Origin: Ehretia macrophylla
Lineage: Eukaryota > Streptophyta > Magnoliopsida > Boraginales > Ehretiaceae
DNA length: 64,000 nucleotides
NCBI GenBank assembly: GCA_037974665.1
Contig: CM075783.1
Location: forward strand, 17,826,762-17,890,761
Direction: 5' to 3'
The translations under genes and the position numbers were made by a program. Shown here one piece after another: positions 43,860 to 56,028 of the stretch; position 1 is the stretch's first letter; each line of letters starts with the position of its first letter. The notes under the pieces are model-generated. The model was not told where the DNA came from, ran no database searches, and worked only from the letters and a program-made list of their open reading frames with translations.

Positions 43860-46317
43860 TGTGACACCCGAGAATTTCACTATAAATTTATTTATAATCC
43901 TTGCATACCTATGTGCGCATTTCTACGTGCATTATTTTCTTGCTTAATTATTTTTATTAGAGGTTACTATTCATAATATTTTTGACTGTTTCAAAAGCTT
44001 GATTTTAAATTTTTCCTAGGTCATATGACATTTAAAAGGAATCAAGAAATTTTCGTTTTGAAGTTCCGAGCTTAGGAGTGTGCGTTTGAAAAATATTTTT
44101 GTGACCTTTGAATAGTGTTACGTTAGAATAGTGCTAGTTGTAAATTAAAAAGCATTTGTAATTGCAATTAGCCTTAATTGATCAATGTTTGAGACTAATT
44201 AGCTTAAGTTATTAATTATATACAATATATAAAATAACTAACTCATGAAAATTAAATACCATACCACATATTAGTCATAAAAACATTTGCAAAAATTCCC
44301 TCCATGTCCCTAGGCTTGGCCGACCCACCCAAGGAGAAAAGAGAAGAAAATTGCTTCCACAATCTTGCATTTTGAGCTTCTAGATTAATCTTGGGAGGAT
44401 TTTGAGCAACCTAGGGTCTTCAACAAGCTTCTTCATCTTCAAAAATTGTGAGGGAGATGCATTATTTGTTTTTAAAGTTTATGTTCATATATTGAATTTT
44501 ATTGATTTGTCAATTATAGCTATATAACTTGTTATTAATGCTTCTTATGAGTTATTTAATGACTATAGAGCTAACTTTTGAGGCTTGATAACAAAGTTAA
44601 TGGTTGAATGTTGAGATTGATCAAAGAGGTGATGAATAGTGCCTAGAATTAGGGTTTTGAGAAAATTTGCTAATTGGCTTGAATTGATGCATCAATTAGG
44701 TGCTCTAGACCCTAGGGAAGGTAATTGAAAAGCCACGTTAGGTTGAATCACTCGAATTTGAACTTTATTGCATAAATAGCTTACTTTAAAAAGGGGGTTT
44801 TACACGTTAGGCAATCCGGGCAAGTTTGGGCATTGATTTGGGTATCCTTGAGCTAAGGAAGCACCTTTGGTGCTTTCGTTTCGCAAAAATGGGGTTCGAG
44901 TAGTATAGTTGTAGTTCAATCATGTTCGGGGTCTTCCCGAACTTTTGCTTCAAAAATAAGTTTTGTTGACTTTAAAAGGTACCTTTGAGCTTAATTAAGA
45001 ATATAGAATGACTAGGATATAGTCTGGGAATCTTGAACCATGCTTAGGAGAAAGAAAACTCGATTAAAGAAAGGGAAAATGTAGTTTTTAGCCATTTTAG
45101 TTGCATTTGGAACTTGCTGTGGGATTTTGATGCCTTGCATTGAATATTTAGCATATAATTAAGCTATGTGAGTAGCTTGTGGGATTTAATTGTGTTGATT
45201 TCTTCTTTTGGCATCTTTTAGCTAATATCGTGTTTATATGAACTCTTATCGTGCGTATATATGAGGGCGGCCTACTTTGTCGTCCCTCTTATGTATTATG
45301 TGATATATTGATTACTTGTGACTTGTCTCGGGGTTGCGCAACCTTTTCGGACATGGTAGCGTCGAGAAACACGGGCGGCGTCCGGCTTGCCGTGCTCTCT
45401 CGACTACCATGGTGCCTATTCCCTTTCTCGTTGAGGCATACTCCACTACTCCAGAGGCGTAGTTCACCTGCTGGGCATGGACCTACCTTGGGAGAAAGGG
45501 TCGTAGGATCGGGATACATCCGGAGTATCTTAATTGTGGTGTTTGGGGTTTGCCGGCATGATCGTGATGCTCGTGGTTCGTGGCTCGTGATTGAAGACTT
45601 TGAAGTGGAACCGTATCCTTTTTAAAGTGATTAATTGCTTGGCTTATTGTCTTATTAGTTTATGTGGCTTATATATGTTTTCTTGTGTTTGCATGTCATG
45701 TTGCACGTTGGCATGTTGCATCACCTCCCTTGCTGGGCAACTTTGTTGCTCACTCCTCATTGAAATGTTTCAGGAGAAGCTGAGGTGAATCCCCAGCTGT
45801 TAGAAGTAGAAGAAGAAGAAGAAGTTCACGTAGATCAGAATCCTTGACTTTGTGTGCTGAGGTGGATTTTATGTGCTTCTTGGGTGGAGTTCTTGTTAAT
45901 ATTGTATTTTGAGACCTTTGGAGTTTTGTATATATGTCTAGTAGATGTGTACTAGATTGATAGAGAAAGTTGTTGGATTGTAATAATGAATTCTAGACTT
46001 TAATTTCTCTTGCATGCTTGGAGTGTTTGTTGATCTCATATGGAACTTAGATCATATTGTAACTAACTACTTATGACTAAAACCAACTTATCTCGCATGC
46101 TTGTGTGCTTAAGTAGAATGTTGTGGCTCCAAGGCTTGGATGGCCTTGTGATTGTGTTTTGGCTTGGGTAATATTAGAAGATAAGTTGTTGTTTTAGTTC
46201 AAATATCTTGAATGAATGTTTACAGGTAACAGTTTTGTCCTTGGTACAGAGGAGACTCTGTCCGAGTGACGGGTCCGAGCCTGACTATTAGCGTGGGGTT
46301 GGGTTCGGGGCGTTACA
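43860..46317 (+). repeat. Tekay-like 5' LTR, 2458 bp
   Basis: It runs TGTGACACCCGAG ... GGGGCGTTACA and aligns throughout with 51313-53774. A GC-richer block near 45255-45545 stands out from the AT-rich remainder. Confidence 0.94.
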
Positions 46318-46323
46318 CTTTAG

Positions 46324-46335
46324 TGGTATCAGAGC
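46324..46335 (+). other. Primer binding site of the Tekay-like element
   Basis: TGGTATCAGAGC, six bases after the LTR, fits initiator Met tRNA priming. Confidence 0.92.
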
Positions 46336-46628
46336 TATTAGAATGCTGGAAGCCGGGTTAAATTCCTTGGCATGTGGGTAGAGGTCTATATGTGAAAGTG
46401 AATTATGTGAATATATGATTGTTAATTGTTTAAGTACTTAGATAAAAGACATGCTAGCATGAAAAAGAATGATAAAGCTTGACATGATAAGAATATGAAA
46501 AGTTAATGTTAAATGTAGTTAAGTGTTATATGTGCTTTTTATGTGAGTAAAATGTTTGAAAACAATGTGTACATTATTTTTGCATAGTTTATTTGCCTAT
46601 TATAATATTATGTTCTTATAGCATTATA

Positions 46629-49600
46629 ATGAGGAGACGGGGTAGACCACGGAGAGAGCCGGAGGAGACTCCCAGACAGAATGTACCGGGGCAAGGTGCC
46701 GGGGATGTACCGCAGGGGCAGGAACCGTGTAATGCCCAGATTATGGCCACAATGGCCACTGCAATGAACACCATAGCCCAGTTTGTAGTTCAGCAGGGTA
46801 CTGTAGGTGTCGGTAGGGGTAATCAGGCTACCAGAGCAGAGGGCAGTGGTACTGCAGGAGGTAACTTATTTGATAAATTCCTGCATCATGAAGCATATAG
46901 TTTTTATGGTGAGCCTGATGATATGAAAGCAGAGATGTGGCTGAGTAAATTCGAGAAAGTAGCTGCGATACTTGAGTGCGACGATGAAAGAAAGATCACC
47001 TATGCTGCCTTTTTAATGGAGGGTGATGCCGAGGCTTGGTGGCGCACTATTAGAGAGAAATGGAATGCCGAGAGGGTTCAGCATGTATGGGCTGACTTTG
47101 TTCATGAGTTTCGAGATAAATATGTATCAGTTGTAGCCCGTGAGAGACATCAGGATGAATTCATAGCTTTGAAACAGGGGAACATGACTGTAGACCAGTA
47201 TGAGGCTACCTTTACGAGACTATCTCGATATGTGCCCGCTTTGGTTCAGCCGGAGGATGTGAAGATCCAGAGATTTATTACAGGGTTGAGGAGTGACATC
47301 ATGCTTAACTTGTCTTCGCAAGATTACCCGAACTATGCTGCAGTAGTTAGGGCTGCATCGAGATATGAGAAACGTAAGGCAGATGTGTTAGCTCAGTCTA
47401 GTCAGTCAAGCAAACGGCAGTTTCAGTCTCAGAGTCAGGGTTATCAGAGGCAGACTCAGCAGCCTAGGCAGACCCAGAGCTATCCAAGACCAGTTCAGGT
47501 GCAGTCACAGCCGAGACCAGCTCAGAGCCAGCCACAGGGACAGTCACTGACCCGACCAGTGACTGCTAGATCTCAGCAGGGCAGTTCTGCCACATCTACT
47601 TATAGGACCCCTACAGGAGGAGCTGCTACTAGGAAGAATCTACAGTGTACTCATTGCAATCGTAAGGGTCACACAGAGGCTGAGTGTTGGAGGAAACTGG
47701 GCCGTTGCACAGGTTGTGGCAGTGATCAGCACAGAGTTAGAGATTGTCCCAAGTTTAAATTTGGTCAGGGTCAGACTTCAGGCCAGGGTGCCCAGACTCG
47801 AGCTTCAGGAACAGCCACTGTACCGCGAGGTCAGGCACGAGTATTTGCACTCGACCAGGAGGAGCTTCCAGAGACGACAGTGGTGGTGGAAGGTACTTTT
47901 CTTATTAATAGTAAACCGGTAGTAGTTTTGATTGACACCGGGGCTACACATTCATTCATTACTCCTGCATGTGCACAGTCTACTGTATTAAAAGTTGATA
48001 AACTGCCGTATGTGATTGAAGTAGGTAATCCTATGGGTACTAAATTTGTTACGGAGTCTGTGTGTAAAGATTGTAATATTTGCATTGAGGGTTGCATGTA
48101 TCCTATTGATTTGATAATCATGCCATTTCGGGACTTTGAAGTTATCTTGGGGATGGATTGGTTGGGACAATATTATGCATGTTTGGACTGTAGGAGGAAA
48201 GTTTTATCTTTAGAAGTACCTAACCAACTTGTTATTAAAGTAACTGGGAGTCGAAAGTCTACTGGGACTCGTATTATATCTTCCATTAAGGCTACTAAAA
48301 TGTTGAGTAAAGGCTGTGATGCATACTTAGCTTATTTAATTAATCAGCCTGGAGATAAATTGAAATTGAATGAAGTACCTGTTATAAAAGAGTTTCCGGG
48401 GATTTTTCCTGAGGAGTTGCCTGGATTACCACCTGATAGGGAGATTGAGTTTGTGATTGACTTGTTGCCAGGAACTAGTCCAATCTCGAGAACCCCGTAT
48501 AGAATGTCTCCCCCTGAGTTACAAGAATTGAAAATTCAGCTACAGGGTTTACTTGAGAAAGGTTTTATTCAGTCTAGTTCGTCACCGTGGGGTGCTCCCG
48601 TGTTATTTGTGAAAAAGAAAGACGGTACTCTGCGTTTGTGTATAGATTATCGAGGTCTTAATCAGGTGATGGTGAAAAATAAATATCCTTTGCCCTTAAT
48701 TGAGGCGTTGTTTGATTAGCTACAGGGTGCTGTTGTGTTTTCGAAATTTGATTTGAGGCAGGGTTATTATCAGTTGAGGATCCGGAAAGAGGATGTACCT
48801 AAGACTGCATTTAGAACCAGGTACGGCCATTATGAGTTTGTTGTTTTACCATTCGGATTGACAAATGCTCCAGCCGCTTTTATGGATTTGATGCAGAGAG
48901 TATTTCGACCCTATCTTGATCAGTTTGTTGTGATTTTTATTGATGATATATTAGTATACTCTAAGTCTGAGTCAGAGCATGAAGAGCATTTGAGAATTGT
49001 ACTTAAAACCCTGCAAGAACACAAGTTGTTTGCCAAATTTAGCAAATGCGAATTCTGGTTGAAACAGGTTGCCTTTTTAGGTCATATCATTTCCCAGGAG
49101 GGAATATCTGTTGATCCTGCTAAAATTGAGGTAGTTATGTCGTGGAAAAGACCTGAAACTGTCATGGAAGTCTGTAGTTTCTTGGGATTAGCGGGCTATT
49201 ATAGGCGATTTGTTAAAGATTTTTCAAAGATTGCAGGACCTTTGACTACTTTAACTCAGAAGAAAACTGTGTTTAATTGGGATGACAAATGTGAAGCTAG
49301 TTTCCAGGAGTTGAAAAAGAGACTTACCACTGCACCTATCCTTGCCTTGCCTGAGGGAACCGAGAACTTGGTGATTTACAGTGACGCTTCGAAAGAAGGC
49401 TTGGGTTGTGTTCTGATGCAAAATGGTAAAGTGATAGCATATGCCTCTAGGAAATTGAAACCATATGAACTCAATTATCCTACACATGATTTGGAGCTTG
49501 CAGCTGTTGTCTTTGCTTTGAAGAAATGGCGTCATTATTTGTGGGGTAACAAATTTGAAATATTTACTGACCATAAAAGTTTGAAATATTTATTTTCTCA

Positions 49601-51317
49601 AAAAGATCTGAATATGAGGCAAAGGCGTTGGCTTGAACTGTTAAATGATTATAACTGTACCATTAGCTATTTGCCAGGAAAAGCTAATACTGTTGCAGAT
49701 GCACTGAGCCGAAAAGCTTCTGTGGCTAGTTTGATAATCAAGGACTGGGAGATTGTGGAAGAACTGTGCTTGTGGAAACCGAAGACTTCTACATCAGGTA
49801 TTCAATTTGCTAGCTTACAAATTCAATATTTATTGCTATCTAGAATCAGAGAAGTGCAACAATCAGATTCTCAGCTATTGAAGCTTTTAGAGAAGTCAAA
49901 AGGGGGAGAGTCCGACTTTAAGATGCATGATGATGGGCTTCTCAGGTACAAGAATAGAATTTGCATTCCTAGCAATTCGACTGTGAAAGATGAGATTCTT
50001 GCTGAGGCTCATGCTTCTAAATACACAATTAATCCTGGAAGCACTAAAATGTACAAAGATCTGAAACAGAATTTCTAGTGGAACAACATGAAGAGAGAAA
50101 TAGCTGATTATGTAGCTAAGTATTTGACTTGTCAGAAAGTTAAGGCAGAACATCAAAGGCCAGCAGGATTGTTGCAGCCATTGGAGATTCCGGTATGGAA
50201 ATGGGATCAGGTTACTATGGATCTTGTGTTGGATTTACCAAGATCACCACGAGGTAATGATTCAGTGTGGGTTGTAGTAGACAGGTTGACGAAGAGTTCG
50301 CATTTTATTGCTACAAAGAAAACAGATTCTCTCGATAAATTGGCTGAGCTTTATGTTGAAAATATTGTGAGACTGCATGGAGTTCCATCTCAGATAGTGT
50401 CAGACAGGGATCCCAGGTTTACATCACAGTTCTGGCAGAAACTACAAAAGGCTTTGGGGACTAATTTGAGTTTTAGTACTGCTTATCACCCACAGACGGA
50501 TAGCCAGTCAGAAAGGACTATTAGGATACTGGAAGATATGTTGAGGGCTTGTGTTCTGGATTTTGGCAAGAATTAGGAGAAATACCTACCTTTAGTAGAG
50601 TTTGCTTATAATAACAGTTATCAGGCCACTATTGGTATGGCACCCTATGAGGCACTGTACGGGTGGAAATGTCTGTCTCCGTTGTATTGGGATGAGGTAG
50701 GTGAGATGAAAACAGTTGATCCCGCTATTCTTCCAGAGATGATCAAAATGGTGGATAATGTGAGGCTTATAAAGAAAAGGATGCTTACAGCTCAGAGTCG
50801 ACAGAAGAATTATGCTGATAGACGTCGACGGGACTTAGTATTTTCTAAGGGTGATCATGTTTTCTTGAAAGTCTCTCCGCGAAAAGGTTTGATTCGGCAC
50901 GGTAAAGGAGGTAAACTTAGTCCTAGATACGTGGGACCATTTGAAATCACTGAGAAAGTTGGGGATTTAGCTTACAGATTGGCATTACCTCCGAGTTTGG
51001 GTCGGATTCATGATGTTTTTCATGTATCACTGTTGAGGAAATATAACCCTGATCCGTCGCATATCATTGAGTCAGAACCGTCGGAGATTGATGAGTCCTT
51101 AGCATATGTTGAGAAACCTCTTCGAGTGGTTGACCGAAAGATTCAGGAACTTAGAACTAAAAGTATTCCTATGGTAAAAGTTCTTTGGGATCATCATGGG
51201 GTTGAGGATGCCACTTGCGAGCGTGAAGATCAAATCAAAGAGAAGTATCCGGAGCTCTTTGCCGAACCATGTAAGAATTGCGAGGACGCAATTAGTTTAA
51301 GGGGAGAGAGGGTGTGA
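46629..51317 (+). pseudogene. Tekay-like gag-pol polyprotein, one frame with three TAG stops
   Basis: I take the ATG at 46629 ([13 protein letters not shown]) as start; the upstream codons lie in the leader. The frame is 1563 codons to the TGA at 51315-51317, which lies in the first bases of the 3' LTR. Domains (residues counted through the stops): gag about 78-240; two zinc knuckles ([28 protein letters not shown]) 340-372; protease [11 protein letters not shown], catalytic Asp 436; RT about 625-810 with FIDDILVYS, Asp pair 772-773; RNase H from YSDASKEG to ADALSRK; integrase including [22 protein letters not shown] and [13 protein letters not shown]; chromodomain about 1490-1545. Stops at 48717, 50076 and 50574 stand at positions where relatives have Gln, Trp and Trp. 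The catalytic residues appear kept, so damage is recent or slight. Confidence 0.93.
51297..51312 (+). other. Polypurine tract of the Tekay-like element
   Basis: AAGGGGAGAGAGGG directly before the 3' LTR is the expected plus-strand primer site. It overlaps the last codons of pol. Confidence 0.85.
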
Positions 51318-53774
51318 CACCCGAGAATTTCACCCTAAATTTATTTATAATCGTTGCATACCTATGTGCACATTTCTACGTGCATCATTGTTCTTGCTTT
51401 ATTGTTTTTTTTAGGGGTTACTATTCATAATATTTTTGATTGTTTCAAAAGCTTGATTTTAAATTTTTCCTAGGTCGTATGACATTTAAAAGGAACCAAG
51501 AAATTTTCGTTTTAAAGTTCCAAGCTTAGGAGTGTGCGTTTGGAAAATATTTTTGTGACCTTTGAATAGTGTTACGTTAGAATAGTGCTAGTTATAAATT
51601 AAAAAGCATTTGTAATTGCAATTAGCCTTAATTGATCAATATTTGAGACTAATTAGCTTAAGTTATTAATTATATACAATATATAAACTAACTAACTCCT
51701 GAAAATTAAATACCATACCACATATTAGTCATAAAAACATTTGCAAAAATTCCCTCCATGTCCCTAAGCTTGGCCGACCCACCCAAGGAGAAAAGAGAAG
51801 AAAATTGCTTCCACAATCTTGCATTTTGAGCTCTTAGATTGTTTTTGAGAGGATTTTAAGCAACCTAAGGACTTCAACAAGCTTCTCCAACTTCAAAAAT
51901 TGTGAGGGAGACTCATTTTCTTGATTTTAAAGTTTATGTTCATATGTTTATTTTTGTTGATTTGTCATTTATAGCTATATAACTTGTTATGAATGCTTCT
52001 TATGAGTTATTTAATGTCTATAGAGCTAACTTTTGAGGTTTGATAACAAAGTTAATGGTTGAATATTGAGATTGATCAAAGAGGAGATGAATAGTGCCTA
52101 GAATTAGGGTTTTGAGAAAATTTGCTAATTGGCTTGAATTGATGCATCAATTAGGTGCTCTAGACTCTAGGGAAGTTAGTTGAAAAGCCACGTGAGGTTA
52201 AATCACTCGAATTTGAACTTTATTGCATAAATAGCTTACTTTAAAAAGGGGGTTTTACACGTTAGGCAATCCGGGCAAGTTTGGGCATTGATTTGGGTAT
52301 CCTTGAGCTAAGGAAGCACCTTTGGTACTTTCGTTTCGCGAAAATGGGGTTCGGGTAGTATAGTTGTAGTTCAATCCCGTTCAGGGCCTTCCCGAACTTT
52401 TGTTTCAAAAATAAGTTTTGTTGACTTTAAAAGGTACCTTTGAGCTTAATTAAGAATATAGAATGACTAGGATATAGTCTGGGAATCTTGAACCATGCTT
52501 AGGAGAAAGAAAACTCGATTAAAGAAAGGGAAAATGTAGTTTTTAGCCATTTTAGTTGCATTTGGAACTTGCTGTGGGATTTTGATGCCTTGCATTGAAT
52601 ATTTAGCATATAATTAAGCTATGTGAGTAGCTTGTGGAATTTAATTGTGTTGATTTCTTCTTTTGGCATCTTTTAGCTAATATCGTGCTTATATGAACTC
52701 TTATCGTGCGTATATGTGAGGGCGGCCTACTTTGTCGTCCCTCTTATGTGTTATGTGATATATTGATTGCTTGTGACTTGTCTCGGGGTTGCGCAACCTT
52801 TTTCGGACATGGTAGCGTCGAGAAACACGGGCGGCGTCGGGCTTGCCGTACTCCCTCGATTACCATGGTGCCTATTCCCTTTCTCGCTGAGGCATACTCT
52901 ACTACCCCAGAGGCGTGGTTCACCTACTGGGCATGGACCTACCTCGGGAGAAAGGGTCGTAGGATCGGGATACATCTGGAGTATCCCAATTGTGGTGTTT
53001 GGGGTTTGCCGGCATGATCGTGATGCTCGTGGTTCGTGGCTCGTGATTGAAGACTTGGAAGTGGAACCGTATCCTTTTTAAAGTGATTAATTGCTTGGCT
53101 TATTGTCTTGTTGGTTTATGTGGATTATATATGTTTTCTTGTATTTGCATATCATATTGCACGTTGGCATGTTGCATCACCTCCCTTGCTGGGCAACTTT
53201 TTTGCTCACTCCTCATTGAAATGTTTCAGGAGAAGCTGAGGTGAATCCCCAGCTGTTAGAAGTAGAAGAAGAAGAAGAAGTTCACGTAGATCAGAATCCT
53301 TGACTTTGTGTGCTGAGGTGGATTTTATGTGCTTCTTGCGTGGAGTTCTTGTTAATATTGTATTTTGAGACCTTTGGAGTCTTGTATATATGTCTAGTAG
53401 ATGTGTACTAGAATGATAGAGAAAGTTGTTGGATTGTAATAATGAATTCTAGACTTTAATTTCTCTTGCATGCTTGGAGTGTTTGTTGATCTCATATGGG
53501 AACTTAGATCATATTGTAACTAACTACTTATGACTAAAACCAACTTATCTCGCATGCTTGTGTGCTTAAGTAGAATGTTGTTGCTCCAAGGCTTGGATGG
53601 CCTTGTGAGTGTGTTTTGGCTTGGGTAATATTAGAAGATAGGTTGTTGTTTTAGTTCAAATGTCTTGAATGAATGTTTACAGGTAACAGTTTTGTCCTTG
53701 GTACAGAGGAGACTCTGTTCGAGTGACGGGTCCGAGCCTGACTATTAGCGTGGGGTTGGGTTCGGGGCGTTACA
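51313..53774 (+). repeat. Tekay-like 3' LTR, 2462 bp
   Basis: It differs from the 5' LTR by scattered substitutions and short indels (for example near 51400, 51850 and 52790). The similarity is high enough to suggest a fairly young insertion, but I did not count differences. Confidence 0.94.
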
Positions 53775-53779
53775 TGAAC

Positions 53780-54870
53780 AAACAGTTATCAAATCTGAAA
53801 CCTCTCCACCCAACAGATACAACTCACCAATACCCCCAATCAGCAAAATTTCATCACAACCCATAAAGCACAAGTATACCTAATAACACAAAATAAGGAT
53901 TTTTTCAATGCCCTTCACGCGATTCTGTAACAAGATTTGTCTTCCTTTTTTTTTCTCTGTTACAATCCAGTAATGCACATCAAAAAGTAGTACTCACCAA
54001 AACATGAAGGTTCTCAGTCGCTGCTTGTAAGACTCTATCGTCAACGCTTGTGTGGTGCAAATGAGCACTGGGAGGGCTTCAACTATGAGTAAGTTGGAAA
54101 AACTAGTGGGTGACGTCAGAGGAATGGTGAGGTGATAAAGAGAGGGAGTGAGGTGGTTGTCGCCTCCATTGCTCCGGTATCGTCGTCGGTAGAAGCTCAT
54201 CGGTGTAGGTATGGTGGGTGTGGTGGTGTCGTCTATGGGGTGGTAGGAGAGAGAAAGAGACTGACTGGAGTGTGAGAGAGCGTGATAGAGAGAGATTTGA
54301 GATTTGGTTGTTATTGAGAGAGATCTGATGGTTTGGGTTTCAATGATTTGGGTTGAGAAAGAGAGGATTTGTGTTTGGGTGTTGATGGTGGCGGTTGAGA
54401 GATGGAGAATGATTTTCTTTTAATTTTTGATTTTTTTTTTTTTTTTGAACATCAAACATAAAGACGCCAGTGCAGTTGCGCTGTTTTTTAGCACAACAGC
54501 GCTACTTCAAAAACGTAACTTTTAACAGCGTCAGCGTAGCTGCGCTACATTTTGGTGCCCCAACACTACTTTCACAGCTCTATTTTTTCTTACTTTTCTC
54601 TTCAACACACGCATCTCCCTTAATCCAAACACCATTATTTGCACATTTTATCCCTGAATTGACTTGGTAGAACTTCTCTTTGACTTATCTTCCCCCAAAC
54701 TTGTTCTTGAACCTATCATGACAATAAAAATTAACAATTAACTACGACAATTATAACTCAAAAATTAACTAAAAACAATTAAAACTATTAAATCAAGAAA
54801 AGTGAGAAAATTTGGGTTGCCTCCCGAAAAGCGCTTGTTTTAACGTCGACAGCCCGACAGAGCTATTGCT
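53780..54870 (-). other. Athila-like internal non-coding DNA right of the Tekay insert
   Basis: This continues the 3' region of the Athila-like element. It contains GA-rich and TG-rich stretches (54240-54420) and at 54800-54830 a minus-strand block reading ALFGRQP-like residues, as seen after integrase in Athila relatives. No full ORF. Confidence 0.6.
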
Positions 54871-55300
54871 TCATGATGAGTTAAGGTAGACAACGGTCTT
54901 GTGTTTGTCAAACTCATCATCCCAATAAGCCTTTAACCGTTGTTCGTTAACCTTGAACGTCCCTTTCTCTGAATGATTTACTTCAATAGCTCCATAGGGA
55001 AACACCTTCATTACAACAAAAGGGCCAGACCATCTTGACTTGCGTTTTCCAGGAATCTGTGGGTTATAAAGAAGTATTTGTTGCCCAGGTGAGAAATATT
55101 TTCCCAAAATAGGTTCATTATGCCACTCTTTTGTCATCTCCTTGTAACTTTTTGCATTCTCATCTTCTTTATCACATAATTTTTCCAGCTCATTTAATTG
55201 TAACAATTCTTTCTCACCTACTGCTCACACACCTATATTTAGTTGTTTAGCTGACCACTATTCCTTGTGCTCCAATCCCACCGGAATAAAAGAACCATCT
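54871..55300 (-). pseudogene. Athila-like integrase C-terminus
   Basis: The minus strand gives VGLEHKE, a TAG, WSAKQLNIGV, then LLQLNELEKLCDKEDENAKS, KEWHNEPILGKYFSPGQQIL, KRKSRWSGPFVVMKVFPYGA and IEVNHSEKGTFKVNEQRLKA, the well known end of Athila-group integrase. The catalytic core is absent. It joins directly to the protease-side stub near 55290, which shows a large internal deletion. Confidence 0.85.
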
Positions 55301-56025
55301 TGTAACAAGCTAGCCTCTAAGGGATCCAATTGACCCCTATGGTTAGACACTATAGCTTTTACGGCATCAATGTGAAAATAACTATCACTCGCTTATTGGG
55401 GTACTTGTAAGATTTGAACACATTAAAGGTTATCTCTTCATCTTGTACTCGCAATTTAAGCTCACCCTTTCGAACATCAATAAGTGCTCCTCCAATTGCA
55501 AGGAAAGGTCTTCCAAGAATGATAGGAATTTCATTGTCTTCCTCCATGTCTAGCACAATGAAATCTACAGGAAAAAATAAATTTATCAACTTTGACGAGC
55601 ACATCTTCAATTACTCCTCTAGGATGCTTTAGCGAGCGATCATCTAACTGTAATGTTACAGTCATGGGTCTTGCCTCTTTTAAACTAAGCTTCTTGAAAA
55701 TAGACAAAGGCATTAAATTAATACTAGCACCTAAATCACACAAAGCTCGCTCAAAAACAACATTGCCAATTTCACATGAAATAGTAAAACTCCCTGGATC
55801 TTTAAGTTTTTGTGGTAGCTTCTTTTGTAGAATAGCGCTGCACTCTTCAGTAAGTGCAACTGTCTCATAATCTCTAAGCTTTCTCTTATTTGAAAGGATA
55901 TCCTTCATGAACTTCACATAACTCGGCATTTGTTCAAGTGCATCTGCAAATGGAATATTAATGTGAAGCTTCTTAAAGACTTCAAGAAATCTAGCAAATT
56001 GCTTATCAAACTTATTTTTCTGCAA
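55300..56025 (-). pseudogene. Athila-like protease and stub before RT
   Basis: The frame has FERALCDLGASINLMPLSIF with the D-L-G-A-S form of the active site used in this clade, then a second protease block, [20 protein letters not shown], and finally [20 protein letters not shown]. The frame shifts near 55570. Reverse transcriptase should begin soon after this stub but is missing. Confidence 0.87.
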
Positions 56026-56028
56026 TCG

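Larger units (their letters stand above)
43860..53774 (+). mobile_element. Near-intact Tekay-like Ty3/gypsy chromovirus, 9915 bp
   Basis: LTRs of 2458 bp and 2462 bp bracket a single gag-pol frame, with a primer site, a polypurine tract and the perfect duplication TGAAC (43855-43859 and 53775-53779). Domain order gag, PR, RT, RNase H, integrase, chromodomain is that of chromoviruses; long LTRs and chromodomain type suggest the Tekay/Del clade. Only three stop codons interrupt the frame. It is the best preserved element of the window and one of the youngest, being inserted into the Athila-like one. Confidence 0.95.

Noticed and set aside
45251..45625. ORFs in the Tekay-like LTRs (also 52706-53081, 38090-38458, 62574-62789)
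   Set aside because: They follow the conserved GC-richer block, but frames and lengths differ between copies and no domain is seen. The block is reported as a conserved DNA island instead.
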